DNA from: Microbacterium salitolerans
GTDB taxonomy: Bacteria; Actinomycetota; Actinomycetes; Actinomycetales; Microbacteriaceae
DNA length: 64,000 nucleotides
Reading direction: 5' to 3'
NCBI RefSeq assembly: GCF_019720895.1
Contig: NZ_JAHKSH010000004.1
Location: 62,001 to 126,000 of the forward strand
The translations under genes and the position numbers were made by a program. Below are positions 40,297-49,926 of this stretch, in pieces. The stretch's first letter is position 1. Each line of letters starts with the position of its first letter. The notes below the pieces were generated by a model. It was given only the letters and a program-made list of their open reading frames with translations, made no database searches and had not been told where the DNA came from.

Positions 40297-43200
40297 TCAC
40301 GGCCGTCTGGCCGCCCGCCACCGCGCGATCAGCTCCGACTCCTCCACGATGCGCTCGTCGCGCAGGATGAGATCGTCCGGCACGTAGTAGAGCGCGACGT
40401 CGATGTCTTCGAGTGCCACGCCGTGCCGCCGGTGGTAGGCGAGGCGATACAGCGCGAGCTGCAGCATGCGCTCCTCTCGCTCGGTCTCATTGCTCGGCGC
40501 CTTGCCGGTCTTCCAGTCGACGATCTCGATCCGTCCCCCGCGATCGTCGCGCCGGTAGACGGCATCGAGCTTGCAGATCACGATGTGCGGGGTGTCGCCG
40601 TCGAGGCCGAGCGCGAAGTCGACCTCCGTCTCGACCGCGATCGGCTGGAGATCCGCCCACTCGCTGCGCTCGAAGATGGCACGTAGGCGCTGAAGATCCC
40701 GTTCGTCCTCTTCCGAGACCACCTCGAACTCGCCCGCGCGCTCATCCGCATCATCGAGCTCCCAGAGCGCATCGTCGGGCGTCGGTGCGGAGCCCACGAG
40801 ACTGGATCGGTGCTCGACCCACTGGTGGAAGAGCGTGCCGAGTCGGGTCTGGCGATAGGGCCGCTCGGGCATCGGTCGCACGAGCTCGTCGCGCGTGGCG
40901 TCGAAGTCGGTCACGTAGTCCTTGAACTTCGACGCCGGCACCCGCGTGGGGATCGGGACGACGATGCCGCGCTCGCGCTCCTCGCGCTCGGCGAGGAGTC
41001 GAGCGAGCTCGGGCGTCGGATCACCGGGCTGGGTTCGGCGCACGAGATCGGCCGCGGTCGACACCTTCGCACGACGGTCGCCGAGCGCATCGAGGGGCCA
41101 GTCGAGTGTCCTTCCCTCGCCGTCATAGGGGTTCTCGGCGTCGTCGGGCAGCGGCTCGACCGGCGGCAGACCGAGTTCGTCGAGGACCTCCTCGAGAAAC
41201 ATGCTCGGAGTGCGCGGCTTCTTCTGCCCCGACCAGTGAGATCCCGTGAGCAGCAGGTCGGCGCGGGCGCGGGTCACCGCAACGTACGCGAGTCGGCGCT
41301 CCTCCTCGCGCTGATGCTCGCGATTCGCCTGTCTGAAGGCATCGAATGCCGCCTTCAGCTCCTTCTGCTCGGCCTTCTTCGCCTGGCCGTCCGGGAGGAC
41401 GGCGGGGGCAGCCCACTCGAATCGCGGCAGCGCCTTCGCGTCCCCGCGGAACTCGGAGGGCAGCTGTCCGAATCCGAAGCCGCCGAGCACCCCCTTCGCG
41501 CGCGTCGGCAGCTCGTCTTCGACCAGGCGCACGACGGCGACGGCGTCCCATTCGAGTCCCTTCGACCCGTGGATCGTCAGGAGCTGCACGACGCCGGGCT
41601 GCGGCGGCTCGGTTCGCGGCATGAGGTCGTCGGCCTGCTCCGCCTGCTCCAGCCAGGCGAGAACGCTGCCGATCGTGCCGGAGTCATCGATCGCGAGGAA
41701 GCCGCGCACCTCGTCGGCGAACGCCCTCAGCTGGGCCGACGCGGTGCGGGCGGGTCCCCGCGACTCGTTGACCGCGAGCTCGACGTCGAGCAGCAGCTCG
41801 GCCTCGATCATGCGCAGCAGATCGGGTATCGGCTGGCCCGCCGCGCGCCGCAGCCGGTCGAGCATGCCGGCGGCCTCACGCAGCCGCGCGCGCCCCTCCG
41901 AAGAGAACGCCGCCAGCAGGCGGTAGTCGTCGCGAGCCGTTCGCAGGAAGTCGAGCGCATCGACGATCGACACCTGCTCGTCGATTCCCGCTGACGCCCG
42001 CACGCGCTCGCGCACCTCGTCCGGGAGCGGCATCAGCGAGCCGTCCCTCTGCGACAGATCAGCGGCCAGGTCGTAGAGCGCCCCCATGTCGGCGACACCG
42101 ACGGCGAATCGCGGGCCGACGAGCAAGCGGATGAGCGCGGATCCCTCGGTCGGGTCGTGCACCACCCGCAGCGCGCAGACCACGTCCGTGACCTCGGGCG
42201 CCGAGAGAAGTCCGCCGAGCCCGAGGATCCGGTGAGGGATCGCCTGCGCCGCGAGCGCGTTCGCGAAGGCATGCATGTGCTTCTTCGAGCGGAACAGAAT
42301 CGCGCCGGTGTGCGGGTCGTCACGGATGTGGTCCGCGCGGAGCCGCGCGAACCAGTCGGCGACGGCCGTCGCCTCGTCGTCGAGGGTCTCGCGGAAGGCG
42401 ACCTCGAGTCGTCCCTCGTCTGCGCCGACGCGGGGCTCCAGCGCGTGCACCGGCATGCGCCCGGGGACCTGCAGCGGCCGCAGCAGAGGATTCGCCGCAC
42501 GCAGAACGACGCGATCGTTGCGCCAGCTGGTCATCAGGTCGTAGCGGCGAGCCGTGACGCCACGTGCGAAATCGGCAGCGAACCCCTGCAGATTGTCGGC
42601 GCTCGCTCCCCGCCATCCGTAGATCGCCTGGTGCGGATCACCCACTGCCATGACAGCGGAATCGCGAAACAGCTCGGCGAGAAAACGCGTCTGGAGGACG
42701 GATGTGTCCTGGTATTCGTCGAGCAGGACGACGCGGTACTGGGCACGGAGCTCGTGCGCGACGTCGGCGGCGCGTTCGACCACGTCGAGAGCTCCGGACA
42801 CCTGGTCGGCGAAGTCAAGCACTCCGCGTCGCGCCTTCTCGAGCGTGTACTCCTCGACGAGGTCGAGGAGTATCGGAAGCGCCGTGAGCGCCGCGTGCGC
42901 CCGCTCCCAGTCGCGCGTCGAGACGATCGACTCGTCGACGAAGGGTGCGAACTCGGCCGCCTTTCTTCGCGCGTAGCGCCGCACGGCGTCGGGGGCGGCT
43001 CGGTGGTCGAGCAGCGCTCCCGCCAGCGACTGCACGGCGCGCACGATCTCGCCGAGCCCGCTCTCGAGTTCGTCGAGCCCGATGTCGTCGGCGCGCATCG
43101 CGACGCGACGCGCGAGCATCCACGCCGCCGACGAGCTCAGCATGCCCGCGTCGGGGTCGCGGCCGATGCGGGAGGAGTTCTCGCGCACGACGGAATCGGC

Positions 43201-43707
43201 GAACGCGTTGTAGGTCGCCACGCGTGGCCGGATGAGGAGCGACTCGGCCGAGGTCTGCCCGTGCGGATCCCAGCCCGTGTCGAAGCGCTCCGCGAGCTCG
43301 TCGAGAACGTCGCGACGAATCGTCTCGCGCTGCGTCGGCGTCGCCGCCGACGCGATGCGCGTCAGGGCGCCATCGGCGACGATCTCGGGCAGATGCGGGA
43401 GGAGGCCGCGTTCGCCGAACTCGTCGAGCTGCGCCAGTCGCTTCGCGATGCGCTCGGCCAGTTCGCCCGCGGCCTTGCGAGTGAATGTGAGTCCGAGGAT
43501 CTCGTCACGACGCACGTGGCCGTTCGCGACGAGCCACAGCACGCGGGCCGACATCGTCTCGGTCTTGCCGCTGCCCGCGCCCGCCACCACGAGTGCCGGT
43601 GCGTCGGGTGCCTCGATCACCTGCCTCTGGGCGGACGTCGGGCGAAACTGCCCCAGCGCGTCGGCGATCACGTCGGCAGACAGCCCGTGCCCAGCACCCC
43701 AGCTCAT
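40297..43707 (-). CDS. adnB: AdnB-like helicase-nuclease subunit
   Basis: 1136 residues. An N-terminal UvrD-type motor (Walker A GAGSGKT at 43-49, DEYQDTSVLQ, QAIYGWRGA, TIHGSKGLEWD, VAVTRARADLL) is fused to a C-terminal RecB-like nuclease (GTLFHQWVEH, then IVDWKTGK). With the upstream gene it would form a heterodimer that resects double-strand breaks, replacing RecBCD/AddAB. Start ATG 43707 overlaps the stop of the partner (ATGA). The motor motifs are intact, as in the AdnB subunit that drives translocation in mycobacteria; the AdnB assignment rests on this and on gene order. Confidence 0.9.
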   Translation of the reverse strand: MSWGAGHGLSADVIADALGQFRPTSAQRQVIEAPDAPALVVAGAGSGKTETMSARVLWLVANGHVRRDEILGLTFTRKAAGELAERIAKRLAQLDEFGERGLLPHLPEIVADGALTRIASAATPTQRETIRRDVLDELAERFDTGWDPHGQTSAESLLIRPRVATYNAFADSVVRENSSRIGRDPDAGMLSSSAAWMLARRVAMRADDIGLDELESGLGEIVRAVQSLAGALLDHRAAPDAVRRYARRKAAEFAPFVDESIVSTRDWERAHAALTALPILLDLVEEYTLEKARRGVLDFADQVSGALDVVERAADVAHELRAQYRVVLLDEYQDTSVLQTRFLAELFRDSAVMAVGDPHQAIYGWRGASADNLQGFAADFARGVTARRYDLMTSWRNDRVVLRAANPLLRPLQVPGRMPVHALEPRVGADEGRLEVAFRETLDDEATAVADWFARLRADHIRDDPHTGAILFRSKKHMHAFANALAAQAIPHRILGLGGLLSAPEVTDVVCALRVVHDPTEGSALIRLLVGPRFAVGVADMGALYDLAADLSQRDGSLMPLPDEVRERVRASAGIDEQVSIVDALDFLRTARDDYRLLAAFSSEGRARLREAAGMLDRLRRAAGQPIPDLLRMIEAELLLDVELAVNESRGPARTASAQLRAFADEVRGFLAIDDSGTIGSVLAWLEQAEQADDLMPRTEPPQPGVVQLLTIHGSKGLEWDAVAVVRLVEDELPTRAKGVLGGFGFGQLPSEFRGDAKALPRFEWAAPAVLPDGQAKKAEQKELKAAFDAFRQANREHQREEERRLAYVAVTRARADLLLTGSHWSGQKKPRTPSMFLEEVLDELGLPPVEPLPDDAENPYDGEGRTLDWPLDALGDRRAKVSTAADLVRRTQPGDPTPELARLLAEREERERGIVVPIPTRVPASKFKDYVTDFDATRDELVRPMPERPYRQTRLGTLFHQWVEHRSSLVGSAPTPDDALWELDDADERAGEFEVVSEEDERDLQRLRAIFERSEWADLQPIAVETEVDFALGLDGDTPHIVICKLDAVYRRDDRGGRIEIVDWKTGKAPSNETEREERMLQLALYRLAYHRRHGVALEDIDVALYYVPDDLILRDERIVEESELIARWRAARRP

Positions 43708-46700
43708 GCGCTCACCGCCTTGATCGTGTGGATCCGGCAGACCGGCGCCCACTGGCCGTCCGTGCAGTGGGTGTCGACAGCCGCCGTGAACGACGCGGCG
43801 GACATGCCGCGCGCCGCCTCGGCGACGCGACGCAGGAATGCCGCCCGGTCCTCCCCCACGAGGGCGTGCTGATGAGCGACGCGGTAGGGGCTCTTCGCCG
43901 TCGTCTTCGAGACGACGACCAGGCGCGCACCGGCGTTCGCGGCGGGCTCGGCGTCCGCGACCGCGCCCTGCTCAACCGCGATCTGATAGGCCGCGAGCTG
44001 CGCGTCGTCCGCGACCTTCGCGTCGCTCACCCGTTCCTCGTGCTTGCCGCTCTTCAGATCGACGACCACGACGCTCTCCTCTCTGGACTGCTCTGCCGCG
44101 CGCATGGCCTCGAACCCTCGGCCGCGAGCCGCCGCGTGCTCGCCAGCGGCACGCGGATACGCCTCGACGCGATCGATGATGCCGCCGACGATCGCACGGC
44201 GCGGCGCCTGCAGATCGTCGCCTGTCGCGATCGTCCCGTCCTCCAGCGAGAGCGCGTATCGGAACGGCGCCTCCGAGGCGAGCACGCGCCCCCGTTCGAT
44301 CTTCACGTTCGCCAGATAGGCATCGAGCCGCCGGACGTATTCGTCGAGGCGCCGCCTCTCGCGCGAACGGATCCACTCCGTCTCGAAGTCGAGCTCATGC
44401 CACCGTTCGTCCACCACGGCGCGGAGCGCGTCGAGCCCCCCGTCCGGCTCCCGCTCGAGAGCCGCGTGCAGGATCGTTCCGAGCCCCGCGCTCGGCGACG
44501 TCACGGTGTCGCCGCCAAGCGCGGCGATCACCCAGTTGAGGCCGCACTCCTCGAAGCCCTCGATGCGCGAGGGAGACACCCGAACCGCTCCGTTCTCGAT
44601 ATCGCGCAGCGGCGCATCCGTCGAGGGCGGCCGCACGCCGTACCACTCGTTCGGATCGGCACCGGGCACGCCGTGCTGCGCGAGCGTGCGCAACTGCCGT
44701 GCCGAAGCCTGCTTCTCGGGCTCGTCAGACGACGTCGTGAGCACACGACGATGGTGCGCCACCAGCCCGCGCAGAGTGAGGGGATGCTCGCTCTCCGACG
44801 CGGGTTCGGCGGGCGGCAGGTACTCGAACAGCGCGCTCGGTACGGACCCGTCGTCGTCGACGGCCGTGACGAGGACGCGCCGGCGCGCACGAGACAGAGC
44901 GCGCACGAAGAGCCTCAGTTCGTCGTGAAGCGCCTGCCGACGCCGGTCCAGGAGGGCGACCTCGCGCGTGTCGTCGCGCCCGTCACGCGCCGCCAAGACG
45001 GCCTCTGACAGCTGCCACGTGCCGAGGAGACCGCCGCGCAGCCTCGTATTCGGCCAGACGCCGTCCTGCAGCCCGGCGATGACGACGACCTCGTACTCGG
45101 TCGAGAGGGCGTTGGCCGGCGTGAGGAGCGTGACCGTCGCCTCGCGCTCGGGAGCCGACAGCGTGTCCTCAGGGACGTCGCTGTCGAGGATCTCGTGGAT
45201 GAAGCGCTCGGGGCGCTCGTTCGGGTCGCGCTCGATGGCGCGCTTCGCCGCATCGAAGAGCGCGACGAGACCGTCGAGCGCGCGAGACGTCTCTGCGGCC
45301 GACGGCCCGTGGCTGGTCGCGGCGCGCCGCCAGACCTCGGAGACCCGTCGCCCCTCCAGCGTGCGCGACCGGTCCCAGACGTGCCAGAGGAGCTCGTGGA
45401 TCGTCGCGCCCTCGCGCCCTCGGCGATGGACGTCGCGGAGAGTGACGGCGAAGCGCTCCGCCGAGCGCCCCTCCGGGGTGTCGAGGAGCGCGAACGGAAT
45501 CGCGTGCGCGAAGCCCTCGCGAAGCAGCTCCCTCGCCGGACGCGCACCGCCTTGCTCGAGCTCGGCATGCCGCAGTCGCGCACGAAGTCGGCGCAGCGCC
45601 ACTCCGTCGAACCCTCCGTACGGCGAGCGCAGGGCGTCGATCAGCGCCTCATCGTCTCGTGCCGACGGATCCTCGAGGCCGAGACGGACGATCTCGACGA
45701 TCTGTCGCACAGCCTGCTCGCTGCCGAGCGGACGCGGCATGCCGGCCGCTCGAGTCGGGACATCGCGCGCCGCGAGCTCGGCTTCGAGTGCGACGAGCTG
45801 CCGACTGTCGTGCGCGATCACGGCGATGTCGCTCCATGCGACGCCCTCGGTGAGATGCCAGTCCCGCAGCCTGCGCGCGATCCGGTCGAGCTCCTCGGTG
45901 GGGGACGCCGCGCGCACGACCGTCGCCGCGCCCGAAGACGCGGGTGGAGCACCCGGTGCGTGCCGATGGTCGACGCGCCCGGCGGCACCGATCGTCTGCG
46001 TCACTCGCCGCGTGAGCCAGGTGAGCTCGGGCTGCTGTCGATGCTGGCCGTGCAGGACGTGCACGTCTCCGAGCACCGCCGAGAGCTCTCCGAAGAGCTC
46101 GGGCGTGATGCCGCGGAACGCACCGGACGCGATGTCGGGGTCGCCGAGCGCGAGCACGGTGATGCCGCGTTCGCGCAGCGCGGTGATGAGGGCGATGCCG
46201 CCGCGCGTGAGCTCCTGCGCATCGTCGACGATGACGACACGCAGCTGATCCACTCCGGGAACGCGCCTCGACGTCCGCAGGACGCGCACCGCGTCGCTCG
46301 TGAGCTCGGCCGCGTCGCGTGCCTGCGTGCGCAGGCTCTGGACGACGGCGGCGTACTCTTCCACGAGATCGGCGAGCGGCGCCCATGCACCGCCGCGAAG
46401 CGTGCGCAGCTCCTCGCGACTCGCGTCGAGCTCGACGGCGGAGTCGAGGAACGCGCGGAACTCGGAGCGGAAGTCGCGCGAACGGCGGACGATCGGCGAG
46501 AGGTGCTCGGGCCACGCGATGCGCCCGTCCGCGATGTCGCCTTCGATGATCTGCGCGAGGATGCGGTCCTGCTCGGCGCCCGTCAGCAGCTGCGGCGCCG
46601 GCTCGCCGCGCACGGCCGCGTCGGCGCGGACGATCTGGAACGCGAAGGATCCGACCGAGCGCGCGAGCGGCCCCGGCGTCGCGACGTCGACTCGCACGCC

Positions 46701-46919
46701 GAGTCGATCGCGCAGGCGCGTCGCGGATGCGCGCGACGGCGTGAGCACCAGGACCTCGTCGGCGGCGCACGCGGGATCCGCGCCCCCCAGGAGCCGTGCC
46801 ACGCGCTCGACGATGACGGCCGTCTTCCCAGAGCCCGGCGCCCCGATGACGGCGCCACTCGCGTCGCAGGCGAGATCGAGCACCGCCAGCTGGTCGGGAT
46901 CCCACTCGGTTCGAAGCAT
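43704..46919 (-). CDS. adnA: AdnA-like helicase-nuclease subunit
   Basis: 1071 residues. Motor domain with Walker A GAPGSGKT (26-33), a divergent Walker B VVIVDDAQEL (D-D-A-Q where the partner has D-E-Y-Q), and a C-terminal nuclease with ILHAALE and VVDLKSGK. The altered motor motif fits the weaker, non-driving AdnA subunit. The start is taken at ATG 46919 because TAGCGT lies seven bases upstream; the ATG at 46949 is farther out and the -10 box would lie inside it. First gene of a two-gene operon with the AdnB-like subunit. Confidence 0.88.
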   Translation of the reverse strand: MLRTEWDPDQLAVLDLACDASGAVIGAPGSGKTAVIVERVARLLGGADPACAADEVLVLTPSRASATRLRDRLGVRVDVATPGPLARSVGSFAFQIVRADAAVRGEPAPQLLTGAEQDRILAQIIEGDIADGRIAWPEHLSPIVRRSRDFRSEFRAFLDSAVELDASREELRTLRGGAWAPLADLVEEYAAVVQSLRTQARDAAELTSDAVRVLRTSRRVPGVDQLRVVIVDDAQELTRGGIALITALRERGITVLALGDPDIASGAFRGITPELFGELSAVLGDVHVLHGQHRQQPELTWLTRRVTQTIGAAGRVDHRHAPGAPPASSGAATVVRAASPTEELDRIARRLRDWHLTEGVAWSDIAVIAHDSRQLVALEAELAARDVPTRAAGMPRPLGSEQAVRQIVEIVRLGLEDPSARDDEALIDALRSPYGGFDGVALRRLRARLRHAELEQGGARPARELLREGFAHAIPFALLDTPEGRSAERFAVTLRDVHRRGREGATIHELLWHVWDRSRTLEGRRVSEVWRRAATSHGPSAAETSRALDGLVALFDAAKRAIERDPNERPERFIHEILDSDVPEDTLSAPEREATVTLLTPANALSTEYEVVVIAGLQDGVWPNTRLRGGLLGTWQLSEAVLAARDGRDDTREVALLDRRRQALHDELRLFVRALSRARRRVLVTAVDDDGSVPSALFEYLPPAEPASESEHPLTLRGLVAHHRRVLTTSSDEPEKQASARQLRTLAQHGVPGADPNEWYGVRPPSTDAPLRDIENGAVRVSPSRIEGFEECGLNWVIAALGGDTVTSPSAGLGTILHAALEREPDGGLDALRAVVDERWHELDFETEWIRSRERRRLDEYVRRLDAYLANVKIERGRVLASEAPFRYALSLEDGTIATGDDLQAPRRAIVGGIIDRVEAYPRAAGEHAAARGRGFEAMRAAEQSREESVVVVDLKSGKHEERVSDAKVADDAQLAAYQIAVEQGAVADAEPAANAGARLVVVSKTTAKSPYRVAHQHALVGEDRAAFLRRVAEAARGMSAASFTAAVDTHCTDGQWAPVCRIHTIKAVSA

Positions 46920-46926
46920 GGGACCC

Positions 46927-46932
46927 ACGCTA
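46927..46932 (-). promoter_or_regulatory. Leaderless -10 box of the adnAB-like operon
   Basis: TAGCGT, seven bases upstream of the ATG at 46919; it decides that start. Confidence 0.5.
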
Positions 46933-47013
46933 ATGACGACCCCTGACATTCCGACGATGAGGCTCGCCGTTCGCCGTCAGCGTGCGGCCGCGCCGGGGCG
47001 CTCGCACCTGCCA

Positions 47014-47019
47014 TAGAGT
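47014..47019 (+). promoter_or_regulatory. Candidate -10 box of the DUF3107 gene
   Basis: TAGAGT, giving a leader of about 40 bases before the GTG at 47068, which has a GAAAGG ribosome site. Confidence 0.35.
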
Positions 47020-47067
47020 TGACGTTGCGCTCCGATCGGGGCGCGCAGCGCGACGAAAGGCACGACC

Positions 47068-47289
47068 GTGGATATCCGCATCGGCATGATGAACACCGGC
47101 CGCGAGCTCACCTTCGCCTCGGATGAGACTCCGGAGGCCATCACGACCCGCATCGACGAGGCCATCGAGAACGCGAAGACGCTCTCCTTCACCGATGTCA
47201 AGGGCCGCACGTACGTCGTCCCCGCCAGCGCGCTCGCCTTCGTCGAGATCGGTTCAGAAGAGGCGCGCCGCGTCGGCTTCGTCGCCTGA
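47068..47289 (+). CDS. DUF3107 family protein
   Basis: 73 residues, cytoplasmic, function unknown. DIRIGMMNTGRELTFASDET then an alpha-helix and a C-terminal TYVVPASALAFVEIG strand pattern match the actinobacterial DUF3107 family (Rv3208A type). GTG start with GAAAGG upstream. Followed 11 bp later by a small membrane protein, probably co-transcribed. Part of a block (DUF3107, ferritin-like, DEAD-box) also seen in mycobacteria. Confidence 0.9.
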   Translation: MDIRIGMMNTGRELTFASDETPEAITTRIDEAIENAKTLSFTDVKGRTYVVPASALAFVEIGSEEARRVGFVA

Positions 47290-47300
47290 CAAGGGCGACG

Positions 47301-47585
47301 ATGTACATCCTCCTCGCCCTCATCGTCGCGGCCGCCGTCGGCGTCGTGGCCCACTTCACGCTGCCGGGGCGCGAGCTCCGCGGCTCGCTGCTCGCGCCGA
47401 GCTTCGCGGTCGCGAGCGCCGCGGCGATCTACGCCGTCCTCACGTGGGTCCTCGGCGAGTCGAGCGGGTGGACCTGGGCGATCTCGCTGGTCGCCCCCGC
47501 CGTCCTGGCCGTCGCCGGCACGCTTCTCGTGACACGTGCGCGACGCCGTCGCGACGCCGCGGATCGCGCGCGCCTGAGCATCTGA
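47301..47585 (+). CDS. Small membrane protein, unknown
   Basis: 94 residues with three hydrophobic helices (about 1-18, 30-50, 57-77) and a basic C-terminus (TRARRRRDAADRAR), suggesting an inside C-tail. No family recognised. Probably in an operon with the DUF3107 gene. Convergent with the ferritin-like gene, four bases away; no terminator is visible between them. Confidence 0.72.
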   Translation: MYILLALIVAAAVGVVAHFTLPGRELRGSLLAPSFAVASAAAIYAVLTWVLGESSGWTWAISLVAPAVLAVAGTLLVTRARRRRDAADRARLSI

Positions 47586-47589
47586 GCCC

Positions 47590-48303
47590 TCAGGCCGCGA
47601 GACCGAGCGCGTCCATGCGCTGCGAGTGCGCGGACACGAGCGCGGTGTACACCGGCTCGACCTTCTGCTCGTCTTCGAGGTCCAGCCGCGTCGGACGCAG
47701 CGCGGCACGCGCGACGAGGAGCGTGTCGCCCACGAGACGACGTGCCCACATCGACAGCAGACCGCGCATCTCGTCATCGTCCTCGATCGTCGTGCGCAGG
47801 ATGTCGGCGATCTGCTGCCGCTCGTGCCCCGCGCGCAGCACCCGTGCGACGCGGCGTCCGGTCTCGCCGTAGCTCGAGGCGAGAGCCAGGTAGAAGTCAT
47901 CGAGCATGCCGGCCGTGATGTGTACCGTCAGCATCGTCTCGCGCGGCCGCGCGCCGATCGTCTTGCGCCGGAACTGGTCGAGCGATGCCTGGAACGGGCG
48001 CATGAGCTCCGTCGGATCCTCGCCGCGATCGCGGATGATCTCCACGATTCCGCGGTGCTTCCTCAGCGCCGCCCCCGCGGCCAGCGACAGCGCCTCCTTC
48101 TCGACGAGATCGGGCGTGCGGCGGATGAGGCGCGTGAGGGTCTCGAAGTAGCCGAGCTGCAGATACGCCGCCTGCCCGAGGAACACCTCGACGTCCGGAG
48201 CGAGTTCCTCGAAGTCGACGCGCGTCGCGTCGCCGCGTTCCCCGCGCGACCGGAGGCGCAGGATCCGTGCGGGACGCCGACGCTTCCAGAACCAGTTGAC
48301 CAC
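47590..48303 (-). CDS. Ferritin-like fold protein
   Basis: 237 residues, all-alpha. Two long helical regions carry glutamates and histidines spaced as in ferritin-like di-iron proteins (FLGQAAYLQLGYFETLTRLI; the E-x-x-H motif near AALRKHRGIVEII; YGETGRRV). It matches the Rv3210c-type family in position. The enzymatic role is unknown; tRNA-hydroxylase-like and iron-binding functions are both possible. The GTG start is six bases from a TAGGCT -10 box. Confidence 0.72.
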   Translation of the reverse strand: MVNWFWKRRRPARILRLRSRGERGDATRVDFEELAPDVEVFLGQAAYLQLGYFETLTRLIRRTPDLVEKEALSLAAGAALRKHRGIVEIIRDRGEDPTELMRPFQASLDQFRRKTIGARPRETMLTVHITAGMLDDFYLALASSYGETGRRVARVLRAGHERQQIADILRTTIEDDDEMRGLLSMWARRLVGDTLLVARAALRPTRLDLEDEQKVEPVYTALVSAHSQRMDALGLAA

Positions 48304-48309
48304 GGCAGA

Positions 48310-48315
48310 AGCCTA
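48310..48315 (-). promoter_or_regulatory. Leaderless -10 box of the ferritin-like gene
   Basis: TAGGCT, six bases upstream of the GTG at 48303. Confidence 0.5.
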
Positions 48316-48512
48316 GGCGATGCCACAGGTCGCGAGCGCGTCCCCCGTCGCCCCGCACCGGTTTGCCCGGCCTGTCCGGGTACGCTGGATCCGGCCCCGG
48401 CATCGGATCGGGGCACCGCGCCTGTGGCAGAGACGTAGAGGCGTGGACGTAGACACCGGCGAAAGCCGCGCCCGGAAGTGCGCCGCTTCGCCGAGACAGG
48501 CAGCACTCCCAC

Positions 48513-49919
48513 ATGACCTCCTTCTCCGATCTCGGCGTCGACGAAGACATCCTCGGCGCTCTCGCCTCGAAGGGCATCGAGGACGCCTTCCCGATCCAAG
48601 AGCAGACGATCCCGATCTCGCTCCCAGGTCAGGACATCATCGGCCAGGCGAAGACGGGCACCGGCAAGACCTTCGGCTTCGGCGTGCCCGTCGTGCAGCG
48701 CCTCGGGCTCGACCCCGAGCCGGGCGTGAAGGCCCTCATCGTCGTCCCCACCCGCGAGCTCGCGACCCAGGTCTACGAGGACATGGATCTCCTCACGAGC
48801 GGCCGTTCGACCAGCGTGGTCGCCATCTACGGCGGCAAGGCGTACGAGGGCCAGATCGAGCAGCTCCAGGCGGGCGCGCAGATCGTCGTCGGCACTCCCG
48901 GCCGTCTCATCGACCTCGCCAATCAGCGCCTCCTCGACCTGTCGAATGCGACGGAGGTCGTGCTCGACGAGGCCGACAAGATGCTCGATCTCGGCTTCCT
49001 CGCCGACATCGAGAAGATCTTCCAGAAGGTGTCGCAGACGCGCCACACGCAGCTGTTCAGCGCGACGATGCCCGGTCCGATCGTGGCGCTCGCGCGTCGC
49101 TTCATGTCGAACCCCATCCACATCCGCGCGTCCGATCCGGACGAGGGGCTGATGCAGGCGAACATCCGCCACGTCATCTACCGCGCGCACCAGCTGGACA
49201 AGGACGAGGTCATCGGCCGGATCCTCCAGGCGGAGGGCCGCGGCAAGTCCGTCATCTTCACGCGCACGAAGCGACAGGCGCAGCGGCTCGTCGACGAACT
49301 GGGCGACCGCGGATTCAATGTCGGCGGCGTGCACGGCGACATGGGTCAGGAGCAGCGCGAGCGCTCGATGGCGGCGTTCAAGGCGGGCAAGCGGGACGTC
49401 ATGGTCGCGACCGACGTCGCCGCCCGCGGCATCGATGTGGACGACGTCACGCACGTCATCAACCACACGATCCCCGACGATGAGAAGACCTACCTGCATC
49501 GCGCAGGGCGCACGGGGCGCGCGGGACGCGAGGGCATCGCCGTCACGTTCGTCGACTGGGACGACCTGCACAAGTGGGCGCTCATCAATCGTGCACTCGA
49601 CTTCGGCCAGCCCGAGCCCGTCGAGACCTACTCGACGAGCCCGCACCTCTTCGAGGAGATGAACATTCCCGCGGGCACGAAGGGCCGCATCGTCGACGCC
49701 CCGATGAAGAAGGATCGCGACAAGCCGGCCGGCAAGTCGCCGTCGCGCCGTCGTCCGTCCTCGAGCGGCGACGCCCCGCAGGGCGCTCCCGCCGAGAAGC
49801 AGCCGGGCGACGGCACGCACGACGGCTCCGGCAAGGAGCACCACGACGGCAAGCCCGCCGCGGCGCGTCGTCGTCGCCGCCGTCGTCGCACATCCGGTCA
49901 GACGCAGCAGGGCGCGTAG
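48513..49919 (+). CDS. DEAD-box ATP-dependent RNA helicase
   Basis: 468 residues. The Q motif FPIQEQTIPI precedes AKTGTGKT (46-53); PTRELA, DEADKMLDLGF, SAT, TDVAARGIDVD and HRAGRTGRAG follow. The C-terminal 100 residues are a basic, low-complexity tail rich in K, P, S and R (ending [16 protein letters not shown]), likely RNA-binding. RhlE/CsdA-like roles in ribosome assembly and RNA decay at low temperature are inferred from the family. ATG at 48513 has no strong ribosome site. The 209-bp upstream region is a likely long leader with a GCCCCG/CGGGGC stem (48394-48414). Confidence 0.93.
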   Translation: MTSFSDLGVDEDILGALASKGIEDAFPIQEQTIPISLPGQDIIGQAKTGTGKTFGFGVPVVQRLGLDPEPGVKALIVVPTRELATQVYEDMDLLTSGRSTSVVAIYGGKAYEGQIEQLQAGAQIVVGTPGRLIDLANQRLLDLSNATEVVLDEADKMLDLGFLADIEKIFQKVSQTRHTQLFSATMPGPIVALARRFMSNPIHIRASDPDEGLMQANIRHVIYRAHQLDKDEVIGRILQAEGRGKSVIFTRTKRQAQRLVDELGDRGFNVGGVHGDMGQEQRERSMAAFKAGKRDVMVATDVAARGIDVDDVTHVINHTIPDDEKTYLHRAGRTGRAGREGIAVTFVDWDDLHKWALINRALDFGQPEPVETYSTSPHLFEEMNIPAGTKGRIVDAPMKKDRDKPAGKSPSRRRPSSSGDAPQGAPAEKQPGDGTHDGSGKEHHDGKPAAARRRRRRRRTSGQTQQGA

Positions 49920-49926
49920 GAGATCG

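Noticed and set aside
46920-46949. ATG at 46949 as the start of the AdnA-like gene
   Set aside because: It has no ribosome site and a TAGCGT -10 box lies between it and the ATG at 46919 at the leaderless spacing, so the inner start is better supported.
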